Below are positions 12,434 to 12,595 of a stretch of 12,595 nt of DNA, in pieces; positions within the stretch are counted from its first letter, which is position 1, and each line of letters opens with the position of its first letter. A program made the position numbers and the translations under genes. Where the stretch lies: NCBI GenBank assembly GCA_964388055.1, contig CAYLXU010000022.1:1-12595 (forward strand), in the 5' to 3' direction. Under the pieces are notes generated by a model. The model worked only from the letters and a program-made list of their open reading frames with translations, was not told the origin of the DNA and did not search any database. The stretch comes from CAYLXU01 sp964388055. Its GTDB lineage: Bacteria > Patescibacteriota > Minisyncoccia > UBA6257 > JACRHW01.

Positions 12434-12595
12434 ATGGAAGCCCTAAAAAATCTTTTTAAAAAAGAGAAAAAACGAGAAGCGGTGAACCCTGGGGAAACCG
12501 AAAAAATCCTCGAAACGAGAGAAATCGAAAACAAGCGCCTCCTTTTAGGCTACAAGGACACGGTGATCCTCCTGCACCTAAAAGATGATGGGGAT
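12434..12595 (+). CDS. 5' part of an unknown ORF, cut by window end
   Basis: An open frame starts at ATG 12434, 23 nt after the kinase stop, and stays open for 54 codons to the window edge. The visible N-terminus is charged and probably helical (MEALKNLFKKEKKREAV, then a Glu/Lys-rich stretch), leading to a more hydrophobic segment GYKDTVILLHLKDDGD that could be the first strand of a folded domain. It has no Shine-Dalgarno and no promoter in the short gap, so co-transcription with the kinase is likely. Another ATG at 12430 hits a stop after nine codons. Family not recognised. Confidence 0.6.
   Translation, partial: MEALKNLFKKEKKREAVNPGETEKILETREIENKRLLLGYKDTVILLHLKDDGD

Noticed and set aside
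1..12595. CRISPR array, group I/II intron or complete insertion sequence
   Set aside because: No regularly spaced repeats, no transposase or reverse transcriptase frame and no intron-like split of a gene were seen.
1..12595. Recoded TGA (Gracilibacteria/SR1-type code)
   Set aside because: The pseudouridine synthase ends at TGA exactly where the family ends, and no gene needs read-through of TGA.

Overview
The window looks like part of a small-genome, AT-leaning uncultured bacterium, most likely of the Candidate Phyla Radiation (Patescibacteria, Parcubacteria-like). This is inferred from gene content: compact genes, isolated housekeeping genes outside their usual operons (recG, an RluA-type synthase, rplS), many short unrecognised membrane or secreted proteins, and unit-by-unit terminators. 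TGA is used as a stop by the pseudouridine synthase gene, which argues against the Gracilibacteria/SR1 code. No phylogeny could be run.

Layout: (1) 1-271 holds the 3' end of a tRNA gene followed by a hairpin-rich, non-coding segment that repeats the tRNA 3' end. (2) 272-2425, plus strand: recG. (3) 2440-8367, minus strand: six proteins plus DoxX. In transcription order these are a DoxX-family membrane protein, a 20S proteasome beta subunit overlapping an alpha subunit (prcB-prcA order, as in Actinobacteria), a membrane GT2 glycosyltransferase, a 159-aa unknown, a 388-aa secreted unknown and an 83-aa one-helix membrane protein. Terminator-like hairpins follow prcA, the 159-aa gene, the 388-aa gene and the 83-aa gene. 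(4) 8409-12595, plus strand: an RluA-type synthase, a 64-aa membrane microprotein, ribosomal protein L19, tRNA-Leu(GAG), a CFA-synthase-like methyltransferase, a 72-aa very basic small ORF, tRNA-Leu(UAA), a PI3/4-kinase-like protein and the start of one more ORF cut by the window edge. Several of these are single-gene units with a recognisable sigma70-like promoter and a strong terminator.

The most notable content is the proteasome pair. The beta subunit has a propeptide ending Gly-Thr-Thr and visible counterparts of the Thr1/Asp17/Lys33/Ser129/Asp166/Ser169 residues, but carries an extra loop of about 20 residues after the first strand. The alpha subunit is divergent, with an acidic Cys-containing insertion of about 40 residues and a long charged tail. 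No Pup-like tag, ligase or ATPase ring gene lies in the window, so how this protease is fed is open. Next in interest are the duplicated tRNA 3' end with palindromes, the basic 72-aa ORF that might instead be a structured RNA, and the kinase gene just after a tRNA.
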